From an uncultured Clostridia bacterium (GTDB lineage: Bacteria; Bacillota; Clostridia; Christensenellales; UBA1242): a stretch of DNA of 64,000 nucleotides. Location of the stretch: NCBI GenBank assembly GCA_934746645.1, contig CAKVFE010000002.1:1-64000 (forward strand). Direction: 5' to 3'. Numbering within the stretch: the first letter of the stretch is position 1; the number at the start of each line of letters is the position of its first letter. Shown piece by piece: positions 51,600 through 60,383 of this stretch. The translations under genes and the position numbers were made by a program. Under the pieces are notes generated by a model that saw only the letters and a list, made by a program, of their open reading frames with translations, was not told the DNA's origin and searched no databases.

Positions 51600-52438
51600 A
51601 AGTAGAGTTTCATCCAATATTTATTTTATTTTCATTTCTTATTGTGTATTTTGGTTGGTTTTATCAATTTTTAATATATTTTTTAGTTTTGTGTTTACAC
51701 GAGTTTGCACACTATTTTGTGGCAAAAAGACTAGGGTATATGTTAAATAAGGTAGTGTTTATGCCATACGGTGCTGGTTTGGGTGGTAAAAATCAAATAA
51801 TACTTCCTAAGCACGAAATCGCTATTGCATTAGCTGGACCACTATTTAATATGATATTGGTACTACTAACAATTGTTGTTTGGTGGGTCTATCCATTAAG
51901 TTATGCATACACTGATATATTTGTAATGGCTAATTTAAGTTTGGGTGTATTTAACCTTTTACCGTTGTTTCCATTAGATGGTGGTAGAGTATTAGTTTGT
52001 CTATTATCCAATAAAATAAAAAGACAAAAAGTATATTTGATAATGAAGATAATGGGTATAATTGGCAGTGTGATTTTTGCGACATTATTTGTTTTGTCTG
52101 TGTTTACTAAAGTCAATTTAACATTCTTTTTTATATCATTATTTTTATTTACATCTTGCTTTGGTAATGATGTTAATGTGTATTTTGAAAGGACTCATAT
52201 TGTCAATTTTTCAAAAAATATCACAAGTCCAATTCCTATTCAACATTATGTTGTAGATAAAAATACTCCTTTATATAAAATGGTCAAATATTTAAAATCT
52301 GGATACTATGTTGTATTTTATGTTATGGATAACAATAAGATAGTTAAAGTAATAACCGAACAAGAAATTTTGAAAATGATAGAAAATAATAATATAGAAA
52401 CAATGGTAATAGATAAGTATAAAAATAAGCAAACTTAA
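51587..52438 (+). CDS. spoIVFB: Intramembrane metalloprotease SpoIVFB (M50)
   Basis: 283 residues. Site-2-type protease with HEFAH at residues 38-42 inside a membrane helix and NLLPLFPLDGGR at 123-134, whose Asp131 is the third zinc ligand. It has about six helices and a C-terminal CBS-like domain (HYVVDKNTPLYKMVKYLKSGYYVVFYVMDNNKIVKVITEQEIL) typical of SpoIVFB, which senses ATP. It processes pro-sigma-K in the mother cell. The 13-base overlap with the SpoIVFA-like gene and lack of a separate ribosome site suggest coupled translation. Confidence 0.88.
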   Translation: MGKLKVEFHPIFILFSFLIVYFGWFYQFLIYFLVLCLHEFAHYFVAKRLGYMLNKVVFMPYGAGLGGKNQIILPKHEIAIALAGPLFNMILVLLTIVVWWVYPLSYAYTDIFVMANLSLGVFNLLPLFPLDGGRVLVCLLSNKIKRQKVYLIMKIMGIIGSVIFATLFVLSVFTKVNLTFFFISLFLFTSCFGNDVNVYFERTHIVNFSKNITSPIPIQHYVVDKNTPLYKMVKYLKSGYYVVFYVMDNNKIVKVITEQEILKMIENNNIETMVIDKYKNKQT

Positions 52439-52460
52439 AAGTTAAAGTTTGCTTTTTTAT
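52427..52460 (+). terminator. Terminator overlapping the spoIVFB end
   Basis: AAGCAAACTT/AAGTTTGCTT with T6; 5' arm inside the gene. Confidence 0.75.
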
Positions 52461-52509
52461 TTTTTATAGATGTGGTATGATATATTTAGATATAAAAGGT
52501 GGATTAGTT

Positions 52510-54780
52510 ATGCCATATTACATTACAAAAGAAATTATTAATAAAGCAGTGCTTAATATTTTTAATGATGTTAATTTAGACAATCGCATTATTGGACAGA
52601 TTGGCGAAGACTTAAACAACGAAACATTTACTACAACTGATGATACTAATTTGTGTGATGTTTTGTCTAAAGTTAGTCTTAATGATAGTGGTTTGTACAA
52701 TGTGTCTGATATGTTATTCCAGTTAAGGGATTATAGATTTTATTTGGGATACATTGTAAGGTTGTTGCTTAATAGTCGTCACTATGATGAGATAGCAAAA
52801 TTTTTCTCTCATATGTTTGTTAATCATATAGGTGATGTTAGTTATGTAAGTAAAGATTATAACTATGAATACAACGAAAGATATTTTGATAGATTTGTAG
52901 AATCAGTTAAATATTGCCAAATTGACAACTTCAAAATTTTGCCATTTTTGTTTTATATTTACAATAGTGATTCTAATGCTCCTTGTCATAAATTTTTGCG
53001 TCCTGCACTTGAATTTTTAAAAGGTATTATTACCAACAACGAGGCAAGTTATCTAAATTATATTAATGACGAAAAATTATACAAAACAGGTTATCGTATA
53101 TATTTAGATGTGTTTGATACTAAAGGTGCACAACGATTGATAGACAACCTTATCAATGAAAACTATTTTTCTAAAGACGACTTAGTAGAATTGTTTTTAT
53201 ATAAAAAAGATGTATGCCTTAATGAATTGAGAGAGTACATTTTGTGTCAAGTAGGTGAGAAGCAAATTGTTGCACTTAAATTTTATTTATGTTTTTCACA
53301 AGATGTAAAATCTACTTTGCCAAAATTGTATGAAAAACTAACAGATGAAAATGTAAAAGCTTTGTTGAAAGATGAGATTGAATTAAGTAAGACTACTAAG
53401 TTTGAAACAATTAAAGATTTTGTTGACTATGTCGAACTTAATAATGATATTGAAACCATAGAAGGTATAAGTACAAAATATCTAATATATTTTAAAAACA
53501 ATCAAAGAGTTGGAGATAAAGTTTTAACTTATATCCTTAATATGTTTAAAAATATTTCTTCTCCAATAGTTATAACAAAATATAGATATCTAAAAGATTT
53601 CTTTACTGATGCCGAACTAGACAATCTTGGTACTAGATTGTTGTTTGGTATGAACAACACAATTACAGAAGACAACAAATGGATTGTTGCTTATGTGTGT
53701 GCAATGTGTTCGCAAGATACAATATCCAACTTAGTTGATATGACACCAACTTGTCTTGGCAATACCGAATTAAGCAGTTTTGTTTTGGGCTGTTTGGTCG
53801 AAACCAACAATGCAAAAGTTATTAGTCTAATCAAACAATTGTATATGGAAAGCAATAACAAACAAGTATACTACAATTATTTGGAATTGCTTGCCCACAA
53901 CAATTCAATGACGGCATTGGATTATTTAGACGAAATGGTATCCAACTATGGATTAGATGACAACTGTACTAGACAGATTGTTTGCAATGGCGAAACATTA
54001 TTGTTTGAGATAACGGACAATTTGAGTGTTAAAGTTCGCAATCTAAACACATATCAATATGTCAATTTAAGCAATCCACAATTTGTGGACACTGCCAATG
54101 CCATAGATTATTACAATAATTTAAGTATGGAAATTCGCAATCAAATCGACAAATTTAATAATGCATACCTTACTCGCAGGACTTGGACTATTGCTACTTT
54201 TATTGCCAATATTTTGTCCAATCCAATATTGAAAAAGATAAGCACAACTCTTACTTGGGGTGCTTATGAAAAAGATAGTTTAATCAAAATTTATGATAGT
54301 TCGTTAGATGTAATGCAAGAAACCAATCAATATGTAAAAATTGCATTGGTACATCCTGTTGAATTGCAAAAACCAATTTTCAAATCTTTTGAACCATTTA
54401 GACAACTTAACAAGTGTGTATTTGTTGCCAATAATTCCAATTATTCCAATAAGTGTTGCAATGAATTTAATGGCATAATGGTTAATGATATCTCATTTAA
54501 TACTAGACTTAGAGTTAGAGGGTATAAGATGAGTGCAAATAATGACTCTTATTATTACAAGAGATTTGATAAAGACAATTTGCTTGTAAAAGTCGAACTT
54601 ATCAAAACTTCATCTCGAAGTACAAGTATAATAGGCAATATTAAGTTCTACAATCTTAATTTGGTTGAAACAACCAACCATAAATACAACCTTGTTGATA
54701 CTCAACCAGAAGATATTGGAAGTGTCAATAAGCGTATTTATAGTGATGTGCTTAACGATGTCTATGAAGCAAGCTATTAA
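52510..54780 (+). CDS. DUF4132 domain protein
   Basis: 756 residues, cytoplasmic. The C-terminal ~220 residues follow DUF4132: RRTWTIATFIANILSNPILKKISTTLTWGAYE, then IALVHPVELQKPIFKSFEPF (relatives HPlel......W...f..) and RLRVRGYKMS. The N-terminal ~500 residues are helical-repeat-like without a name. DUF4132 proteins often carry a WGR module, absent here. Function unknown; some sit near DNA repair or toxin-like loci. AAAGGTGG fits the ATG at 52510 rather than the upstream ATA/ATG-frame start at 52477. Confidence 0.7.
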   Translation: MPYYITKEIINKAVLNIFNDVNLDNRIIGQIGEDLNNETFTTTDDTNLCDVLSKVSLNDSGLYNVSDMLFQLRDYRFYLGYIVRLLLNSRHYDEIAKFFSHMFVNHIGDVSYVSKDYNYEYNERYFDRFVESVKYCQIDNFKILPFLFYIYNSDSNAPCHKFLRPALEFLKGIITNNEASYLNYINDEKLYKTGYRIYLDVFDTKGAQRLIDNLINENYFSKDDLVELFLYKKDVCLNELREYILCQVGEKQIVALKFYLCFSQDVKSTLPKLYEKLTDENVKALLKDEIELSKTTKFETIKDFVDYVELNNDIETIEGISTKYLIYFKNNQRVGDKVLTYILNMFKNISSPIVITKYRYLKDFFTDAELDNLGTRLLFGMNNTITEDNKWIVAYVCAMCSQDTISNLVDMTPTCLGNTELSSFVLGCLVETNNAKVISLIKQLYMESNNKQVYYNYLELLAHNNSMTALDYLDEMVSNYGLDDNCTRQIVCNGETLLFEITDNLSVKVRNLNTYQYVNLSNPQFVDTANAIDYYNNLSMEIRNQIDKFNNAYLTRRTWTIATFIANILSNPILKKISTTLTWGAYEKDSLIKIYDSSLDVMQETNQYVKIALVHPVELQKPIFKSFEPFRQLNKCVFVANNSNYSNKCCNEFNGIMVNDISFNTRLRVRGYKMSANNDSYYYKRFDKDNLLVKVELIKTSSRSTSIIGNIKFYNLNLVETTNHKYNLVDTQPEDIGSVNKRIYSDVLNDVYEASY

Positions 54781-54796
54781 AAAAATAAATTTTAAT

Positions 54797-54896
54797 AAAA
54801 AAGACATTAATACCGATTAGTTAAAAATTAAGATATATTTTTCATTATTAATTATCTTAAATTTATATACTATTGGTTTAATGTCTTTTTTTAGTT
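54797..54896. terminator. Long terminator, bidirectional
   Basis: AAAAAGACATTAA (54797-54811) pairs with TTAATGTCTTTTT (54879-54893); further pairing inside (ATTAAGATA/TATCTTAA). Serves the DUF4132 gene and the zinc-ribbon gene. Confidence 0.7.
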
Positions 54897-54912
54897 TTGT
54901 AAATGGATAATC

Positions 54913-55065
54913 CTAATTATTGTTAGGTATAAAAGTATCGTTGCCACAGTTGGGACAAGCAAGCAATATACCATTGTTGTCGTGGTCTATATGTGTACCA
55001 CAATTACAACAGATGTATTCGCCTTTTGGTTGATAAGTGTTGCATTGACAAATATTATTGTCCAT
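54913..55065 (-). CDS. Small zinc-ribbon protein
   Basis: 50 residues on the minus strand with CQC, CCNCG and CPNCG: two CxxC-type knuckles (CNCGTH near 20 and CPNCGND near 37) that would form a rubredoxin-like or zinc-ribbon fold. The sequence between is GILLACPNCGND. AAGGAT stands 7 bases upstream of the ATG. Such mini zinc ribbons are common next to redox or translation genes; no function is known. Divergent from comEC. Confidence 0.6.
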   Translation of the reverse strand: MDNNICQCNTYQPKGEYICCNCGTHIDHDNNGILLACPNCGNDTFIPNNN

Positions 55066-55159
55066 AACATATCCTTTTTTTATTTAGTTTAATTAAATTG
55101 TCAAAAAATATACAATTACATTTTTTATATTAATTATATTTTGATATACTTATGAAGTT

Positions 55160-57283
55160 ATGAAACAATTATTTAATCCTAGACCAATATTTGTAGGATT
55201 TATAAGTTTAATATTAGGGATTGTGGCAACAGTTAATTTAGTAATCAATAACTCTATAATCAATATTATAGTGTTTGTTTTTGCGTGCTTAGTATTAACT
55301 GGATTGATTATAGCTCTTATCTTTGGCGTTACTAAATTTAAATTTCCTAAGATAAAAATCCTTGTGTTAGTATTTGGTATACTATTCTTAGCTTTTGGTG
55401 GAATAATAGGTAGTGCAGTCATTACAAAACCAGTTACTCAGTATAGTGGTGAAGTCAATGTTAGTGGTAGAGTAACTAATATAAAAATATACAATAATGT
55501 GTATGTACTTCAGTTGGATAAAGTAAAAATTGAAGATACCAAAACATCGTTTGATTTAGAACTTGTTGTGTTTGCTCGTGGTAGCAATTTTAATATCGTT
55601 ACTGGCAATACAATAACTGGAAGTGTAGACATTTCAACTATTTTAAATAGTTCTCAAAATATGTATTATATCGCCAACAATTTAAGATATAAAGCGACAT
55701 CTAATCTTGAACAAATATCTAGTGATAATAGTGTTGGTTGGAAATATGTAATTAAACATAAAGTAAAAGATAATCTTGAAAAATTCCTTAATCCAACTAA
55801 TGCAGATATAGCATATTCGATTATCTTTGGTGAAAAGGAAAATATGTCCAATGATACATACAAAGTATTTAGTTATTCGGGCATAGCACACATACTTGCA
55901 GTATCTGGTTTACATATCGGATTTTTAGTAACAATGTTGTTGTTAATTTTTAAATTGTTTAAAGTTAATCAACATATATCTAATGGTGTTATGATAGCAA
56001 TATTGTTCTGCTATGCAAGTTTATGTGATTTTACACCTAGTGTTACAAGAGCAATAATAATGTCTATTGTGTTGATAATTGCAAAAACATATAGTTTTCA
56101 ATATGATGGTCTAAACTCTATATCTGTAGCAGGATTAAGTATTTTGCTATTTAGTCCATTAAGTATTTATCTTGTCGGTTTTCAATTAAGTTTTCTTTGT
56201 GTTTTTAGTATTTTAGTTTTTGCCAATTCGTTTACCAACAAATTTGTAAAGATGAAAGTACCAAATAAAATTGCCAATTCTATAGCTATATCATTGGCTG
56301 TTAATATTGGTGTTGCGTGTGTAATGCTTCAAAATTTTAAACAATTAAGTCTTATATCTATACTATCCAATATGGTAGTTCTACCTATATTTTCTATTTG
56401 TTTTAGTACAATGTTTTTGGTTCTATTTTTGGGACTGCTTATTCCAGTCATCAACTATTTATTGATAGTACCCAATGTCTTGTTGCATTTTATACGACTG
56501 ATAGCCAATGTGTTCTGTGATATCAATATTGTCAATTTTGAAGTAATGCATTTTAGTTATATTTTGGTTGTTATGGCATTAATAGCTTCTTATATTTATC
56601 ATTTTGCATTAACCAAAATAAGTATTAGAAGAATTATTTGTATTACAACTGCAGTCATTATAATCGCAGTAACATTTGCAATTAATATTCCGTTACATTT
56701 TAAAAATGATTATTGTATGGTTGGTGTAGATAGTGTAGGTAATTATGCTTGTATTATCAACAATGATAAGCGAACATTAATAATCAATGATTTGTATAAT
56801 TCGGAAGATATAATAGAAGATTTAAACAATGCTCGAATCAATCATATTGACAACTTAGTTATAAGCAAATATAGCGTAAAACAAAAATCAATGGTAAATG
56901 AGCTTGTGTCAAAATATAATATAAAAGTACTTTATGTTGATAATTATCTTGAAAATTCAATATATAGTTCGTTTAGTAAAAATGTATTTGTAAAAACAAT
57001 CAGTGAAAACATAAATGTCGACAATATTAATATCCAATTTTTAAATAGTGTCAATGACAATTTTGGTGTGCAGGTTGATTTTGGCGATTATAAGTTTATG
57101 ATACTTAACACCAATGTTACATTGTCCAAAATTAATTTGTATGTTGATAAATCACACTATGATTATATTATACTTTCAAAATCATTAAATTTAGATGATA
57201 ATATAGATTGTGATTGTATAATCAACCGAAACAATATAGACAATTATAAAGATAAAAATATTTTAAGTCTGGACTTTAACTAG
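55160..57283 (+). CDS. comEC: ComEC/Rec2 DNA-uptake channel with degenerate C-terminal domain
   Basis: 707 residues. N-terminal membrane helices, a DUF4131/OB-like part (VNVSGRVTNIKIYNNVYVLQL), then the Competence domain with HILAVSGLHIGFLVTMLL (~243-260), FTPSVTRAIIMSIVL and several helices. The C-terminal ~185 residues occupy the place of the metallo-beta-lactamase domain but lack the HxHxDH motif (NLVISKYSVKQKSM instead of a VLSHPHADH-like strand), so a nuclease role is doubtful. ComEC imports single-stranded DNA. The ATG lacks a good ribosome site; a TATACT at 55145-55150 suggests an almost leaderless transcript. Followed by holA as in other Bacillota. Confidence 0.85.
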   Translation: MKQLFNPRPIFVGFISLILGIVATVNLVINNSIINIIVFVFACLVLTGLIIALIFGVTKFKFPKIKILVLVFGILFLAFGGIIGSAVITKPVTQYSGEVNVSGRVTNIKIYNNVYVLQLDKVKIEDTKTSFDLELVVFARGSNFNIVTGNTITGSVDISTILNSSQNMYYIANNLRYKATSNLEQISSDNSVGWKYVIKHKVKDNLEKFLNPTNADIAYSIIFGEKENMSNDTYKVFSYSGIAHILAVSGLHIGFLVTMLLLIFKLFKVNQHISNGVMIAILFCYASLCDFTPSVTRAIIMSIVLIIAKTYSFQYDGLNSISVAGLSILLFSPLSIYLVGFQLSFLCVFSILVFANSFTNKFVKMKVPNKIANSIAISLAVNIGVACVMLQNFKQLSLISILSNMVVLPIFSICFSTMFLVLFLGLLIPVINYLLIVPNVLLHFIRLIANVFCDINIVNFEVMHFSYILVVMALIASYIYHFALTKISIRRIICITTAVIIIAVTFAINIPLHFKNDYCMVGVDSVGNYACIINNDKRTLIINDLYNSEDIIEDLNNARINHIDNLVISKYSVKQKSMVNELVSKYNIKVLYVDNYLENSIYSSFSKNVFVKTISENINVDNINIQFLNSVNDNFGVQVDFGDYKFMILNTNVTLSKINLYVDKSHYDYIILSKSLNLDDNIDCDCIINRNNIDNYKDKNILSLDFN

Positions 57284-57309
57284 ACTAAATTTTTGAAAAT
57301 GAGTATACT
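57281..57309 (+). promoter_or_regulatory. Promoter placed for leaderless holA mRNA
   Basis: TAGACT (57281-57286), 17 bp, TATACT (57304-57309); the ATG starts at 57316, 7 bases after the -10. Confidence 0.7.
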
Positions 57310-57315
57310 TAAATT

Positions 57316-58284
57316 ATGAAATATGTTGAATTAAAAAATTCTTTAAAAACCAATATTTGTAACAATTATCTGTTGTTTGGGGCAGATGAATTTTTGCTAA
57401 ACAAAAGTGTTGAACTTATTTTTAATGCTTTACATATCAATGTCGTAGATATGAACTATCAAAAATTTTTAGGCGAAAATCTTGATTATGCTGATGTGGT
57501 AAAAGCACTAGAAACAATGCCAGTATTTGATGAAAAAAAATTGGTTGTTGTTTATCTAAACATAAAGACAAGTACAACCAATCTTAACCAGTTGTCAGCA
57601 TATTTAAAAAATCCTAATCCACAAAGTGTGCTTATATTGGTAGTAGGAGATAACATTGCAGATGTTAAGTCTATTGAATCCAAATTTGAAAAAGTTGATT
57701 GTAATAGACTTACTGAAGAAGTTGTTAATAGATTTGTTTTGAGCGAACTTAAAAAATCCAACACCAATATAACAGCAAGTGCTTTAAAAACTCTTAATGA
57801 ATACTGTGTATATGACTTAACAAAAATAGTTAATGAAGTAACAAAATTGGTAAGTTATGTTAGTGATAAAAAACTTATTGAAGAGAAAGATGTAAAAAAT
57901 CTTGTCAACAAAACAGTAGAATTTCAAATATACGAACTTACTGAAAATCTTGCTAAAAAGAATAAAAATAGGGTATTTGAAATACTTGATACATTGAAAG
58001 CAAAAAAAGATGTTTATCGTACAATAATGCCACTTATCTACAACCATTTTAGAAGATTGTTTTATGTGGCTGTTTCAAAAGAAGCTAAGAGTGAATTGGG
58101 TATTATGCTAGGGGTAAAAGATTATGCGATTACTGTGGCATATAAGCAAAGTAAAATGTTTACAAAATTGCAACTTAAAAATATACTTGATTGTATGGAA
58201 CAACTAGATTATGAGTTAAAAACTAGTGCAATCTCAAACGAACTTGCAATAGATTATTTAGTATTAAAAATACTTAACTACTAA
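57316..58284 (+). CDS. holA: DNA polymerase III subunit delta
   Basis: 322 residues. HolA is the clamp-loader wrench that opens the beta clamp. The N-terminus NNYLLFGADEFLLNKSVELI matches the family (yLl.GeE.fL....v), followed by TMPVFDEKKLVVV (relatives slPlFgekrlV.v), NRFVLSELKKSNTNITASALKTLNEY and the C-terminal collar helices KKDVYRTIMPLIYNHFRRLFYVAVSK. Position between comEC and rpsT is the classic Bacillota order. No Shine-Dalgarno; promoter placement indicates leaderless translation. Confidence 0.9.
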   Translation: MKYVELKNSLKTNICNNYLLFGADEFLLNKSVELIFNALHINVVDMNYQKFLGENLDYADVVKALETMPVFDEKKLVVVYLNIKTSTTNLNQLSAYLKNPNPQSVLILVVGDNIADVKSIESKFEKVDCNRLTEEVVNRFVLSELKKSNTNITASALKTLNEYCVYDLTKIVNEVTKLVSYVSDKKLIEEKDVKNLVNKTVEFQIYELTENLAKKNKNRVFEILDTLKAKKDVYRTIMPLIYNHFRRLFYVAVSKEAKSELGIMLGVKDYAITVAYKQSKMFTKLQLKNILDCMEQLDYELKTSAISNELAIDYLVLKILNY

Positions 58285-58363
58285 ACTTATAATTTTTACA
58301 TTAATTAATTGATACAATAGTTAAAAATTAAATCAAATAAAGCAATATTTACAAATTATTTAC

Positions 58364-58392
58364 TTGCAATAATCATATTAATGTGCTAAAAT
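58364..58392 (+). promoter_or_regulatory. Promoter of rpsT
   Basis: TTGCAA (58364-58369), 17 bp, TAAAAT (58387-58392) with TGC extended -10. Confidence 0.85.
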
Positions 58393-58437
58393 ATTGCAGA
58401 TTTTAAAAATATCAAATATATTTCAAGGAGAAAACAA

Positions 58438-58944
58438 GTGGCAAACATTAAATCAGCAAAGAAACGTATTAAAGTTATAGATCGCCAAAAAGCAGAAAAC
58501 AAATTTGTTAAAGCTACTATTGCAACTTACACAAAGAAGTTTAGAGCATTAGTTGAAGAAGGCAAGTTTGATGAAGCTGAGGCTAAACTTAAAGAAACTA
58601 TTAGCTTAATCGACAGTGCTGAGTCTAAAGGTATTCTTCATAAAAATAATGCTTCTAGAAAAGTTGGCAGATTATCTTATGCTTTAGCTAAAGCAAGATT
58701 TGAAGCTAAACCTGTAGAAGAAGTTGAAGAAAAACCAGCTAAGACAGAAGCTAAAGTTGAAGAAGTTAAAGAAGTTCCTGTTGCTAAAAAAGCTCCAGCT
58801 AAAAAGACAACTGCTAAAAAAGCAGAAGTTGCTGAAGAAAAACCAGCTAAAAAAGCAACAAAAACAGTAGCAAAGAAAGAAACTAAAGCAGAAGAAAAAC
58901 CTGCTAAAAAGACAGCTACAAAGAAAACAGCTAAAGCTGAATAA
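58438..58944 (+). CDS. rpsT: Ribosomal protein bS20 with long Lys/Ala/Glu tail
   Basis: 168 residues starting at GTG, with AAGGAG 9 bases upstream. The first ~90 residues are a standard S20 (ANIKSAKKRIKVIDRQKAENK; RALVEEGKFDEAEAKL; GILHKNNASRKVGRLSYALAK), a 16S rRNA-binding helical bundle needed for 30S assembly. Residues ~91-168 form an extra low-complexity tail of repeated EEKPAKKA/AKKTAxKK units, like the tails of histone H1-like proteins. Such tails are seen in some clostridial S20 proteins, but are not needed for the canonical fold; the role here is unknown. Confidence 0.93.
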   Translation: MANIKSAKKRIKVIDRQKAENKFVKATIATYTKKFRALVEEGKFDEAEAKLKETISLIDSAESKGILHKNNASRKVGRLSYALAKARFEAKPVEEVEEKPAKTEAKVEEVKEVPVAKKAPAKKTTAKKAEVAEEKPAKKATKTVAKKETKAEEKPAKKTATKKTAKAE

Positions 58945-58950
58945 TTAGTA

Positions 58951-58991
58951 TTAAAAAAGAAGACTTAAATTTTAAGCCTTCTTTTTTTATT
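58951..58991. terminator. Terminator of rpsT, bidirectional
   Basis: AGAAGACTTAAA/TTTAAGCCTTCT around 58958-58983 with T7; nearly the same sequence as the terminator at 40430. Confidence 0.8.
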
Positions 58992-59002
58992 GTTAATTTA
59001 GT

Positions 59003-59230
59003 TTAAGCACAAGCAAGCTCAATAGTCCATTGGCATTGCATTAGTTTTACTAAAAGTTTATTGAGTAAATTGTTGAGTTTTAATATTTGATACTTAATAC
59101 CTTTTGACTGTTTAGACTTAGGTATAGAGTATGCCTTTTCAAGTTTGGTATGGAGTTCTTCACATTGTAATAATAATTGTATGTAGTTTTTTATGTATTT
59201 ATCTTTATGATTTTTTGTGCATTTGTTCAT
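59003..59230 (-). CDS. Small helical protein, unknown
   Basis: 75 residues, Lys-rich and helical: KYIKNYIQLLLQCEELHTKLEKAY and ILKLNNLLNKLLVKLMQCQW could form a coiled hairpin. GGGAGG stands 6 bases before the ATG and the rpsT terminator closes it, so it is a real gene. No family recognised; divergent from gpr. Confidence 0.55.
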   Translation of the reverse strand: MNKCTKNHKDKYIKNYIQLLLQCEELHTKLEKAYSIPKSKQSKGIKYQILKLNNLLNKLLVKLMQCQWTIELACA

Positions 59231-59449
59231 ATATATCCTCCCTTGTTTTTCTACATTATAAATCGGATATTTGGACTTTTCAATGATTTATGTCGATATT
59301 TTTCCTAGATATTTTTTATGGTAGACAAAATATTTTTTGTTATGTCAATGTACGACAAAATACCCCAAATTTTTACTTCGATAATATTGCATAAATGAAC
59401 ATTTGTTGTATTATTTTATGTTTTTGTCGAACAATAACTAAGGGGTAGT
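59231..59449. other. Intergenic region with GACAAAATA/TGTCG motifs
   Basis: Shared upstream region of the 75-residue gene and gpr. GACAAAATA occurs twice (about 59333 and 59353) and TGTCG-type inverse motifs occur at about 59291 and 59425, possibly operator sites. A forespore-type (sigma-G, GNATA...CATnnTA) promoter was looked for and only weakly matched. Confidence 0.35.
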
Positions 59450-60241
59450 ATGACAGAATTAATCAATGAAAGTAGTGACCAAAATGTATTAAAGGGAAGA
59501 CTATATAAATTAAAATACAATATTACCAAACAGAAGTTTAAAGAAGACGAAAAAACATATTTGTTGTATAGTATACCCAATGTAATTGGAGCAATAACTC
59601 AAGAAAAAGAATATATAATAGATAAGTTAGGTGATAGTTTAAAACGCTTTTTAAATGGTACTAATAAAGTCCTTGTTGTTGGACTAGGTAATAGGCATAT
59701 AAGGTCAGATAGCTTTGGTACAGAATGTATCAATAAAGTTATTGCTACTAGACATCTAATCAATAGTAAAAGAGAAGTAAGCGTTATTGGCCCTAGTGTT
59801 TTTGGTTTGACTGGTATAGAAAGTGCAGACATAATAAAAAGTGTGTGCGATTTAGTTAAACCTGATGCTGTGCTTCTTATAGACACTTTATGTGCCAATG
59901 ATTACAATAATCTAATAACCAATATACAAATATCAGATGATGGTTTTAGACCGGGTGCAGGTGTTGGAAATATGCGAAAACATATCAATCATACTACTCT
60001 AAATACAAGGACAATATCTATAGGAGTCCCTTTGGTAGTATATGCAAAAACTTTAGTAGATAATGCTGTTGGAGAAAATCAAAATATAAAATTAAAAGAT
60101 AAATTATTTGAGAATTTGGTCGTAACAACAAAAGATGTTGATGTGGTCATAAACAAATTGTCATATATTATTTCTTCTTCCATTAATCTTGCTCTCAATG
60201 ATTATAGTTTGGCTGAGCAAAACATAATACTGGATAATTAA
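59450..60241 (+). CDS. gpr: Germination protease Gpr (peptidase A25)
   Basis: 263 residues. Gpr degrades small acid-soluble spore proteins during germination. VLVVGLGNRHIRSDSFGTE (Asp87; relatives VGLGNw.vTPDaLGp), VSVIGPSVFGLTGIESADII, then LIDTLCANDY (Asp145; relatives iDALAar) and FRPGAGVGNMRK near 170. The two Asp residues correspond to the catalytic pair. AAGGGG is 6 bases upstream. Shorter than Bacillus Gpr (~370) because it lacks much of the N-terminal and C-terminal extensions, as usual in clostridia. Good evidence that the organism makes endospores. Confidence 0.9.
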   Translation: MTELINESSDQNVLKGRLYKLKYNITKQKFKEDEKTYLLYSIPNVIGAITQEKEYIIDKLGDSLKRFLNGTNKVLVVGLGNRHIRSDSFGTECINKVIATRHLINSKREVSVIGPSVFGLTGIESADIIKSVCDLVKPDAVLLIDTLCANDYNNLITNIQISDDGFRPGAGVGNMRKHINHTTLNTRTISIGVPLVVYAKTLVDNAVGENQNIKLKDKLFENLVVTTKDVDVVINKLSYIISSSINLALNDYSLAEQNIILDN

Positions 60242-60342
60242 GTTTGATATTCAATCTAACTTATTTAAAATAAGAGTAATAACGAAAATCTTTATGTGGG
60301 TATTAGTATTATATTAGTAGATAATTTATAGAATATAAAATA

Positions 60343-60376
60343 TAAAAAAGACTCTTTGTTGTGTAGAGTCTTTTTA
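60343..60376. terminator. Bidirectional terminator
   Basis: AAAGACTCT/AGAGTCTTT with loop TTGTTGTGT, A6 before and T5 after; between converging gpr and the YwaF-like gene. Confidence 0.85.
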
Positions 60377-60383
60377 TTATAAA

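Noticed and set aside
59420..59449. LexA box before gpr
   Set aside because: GTCGAACAATAAC looks like half a CGAAC...GTTCG site, but the second half is missing.
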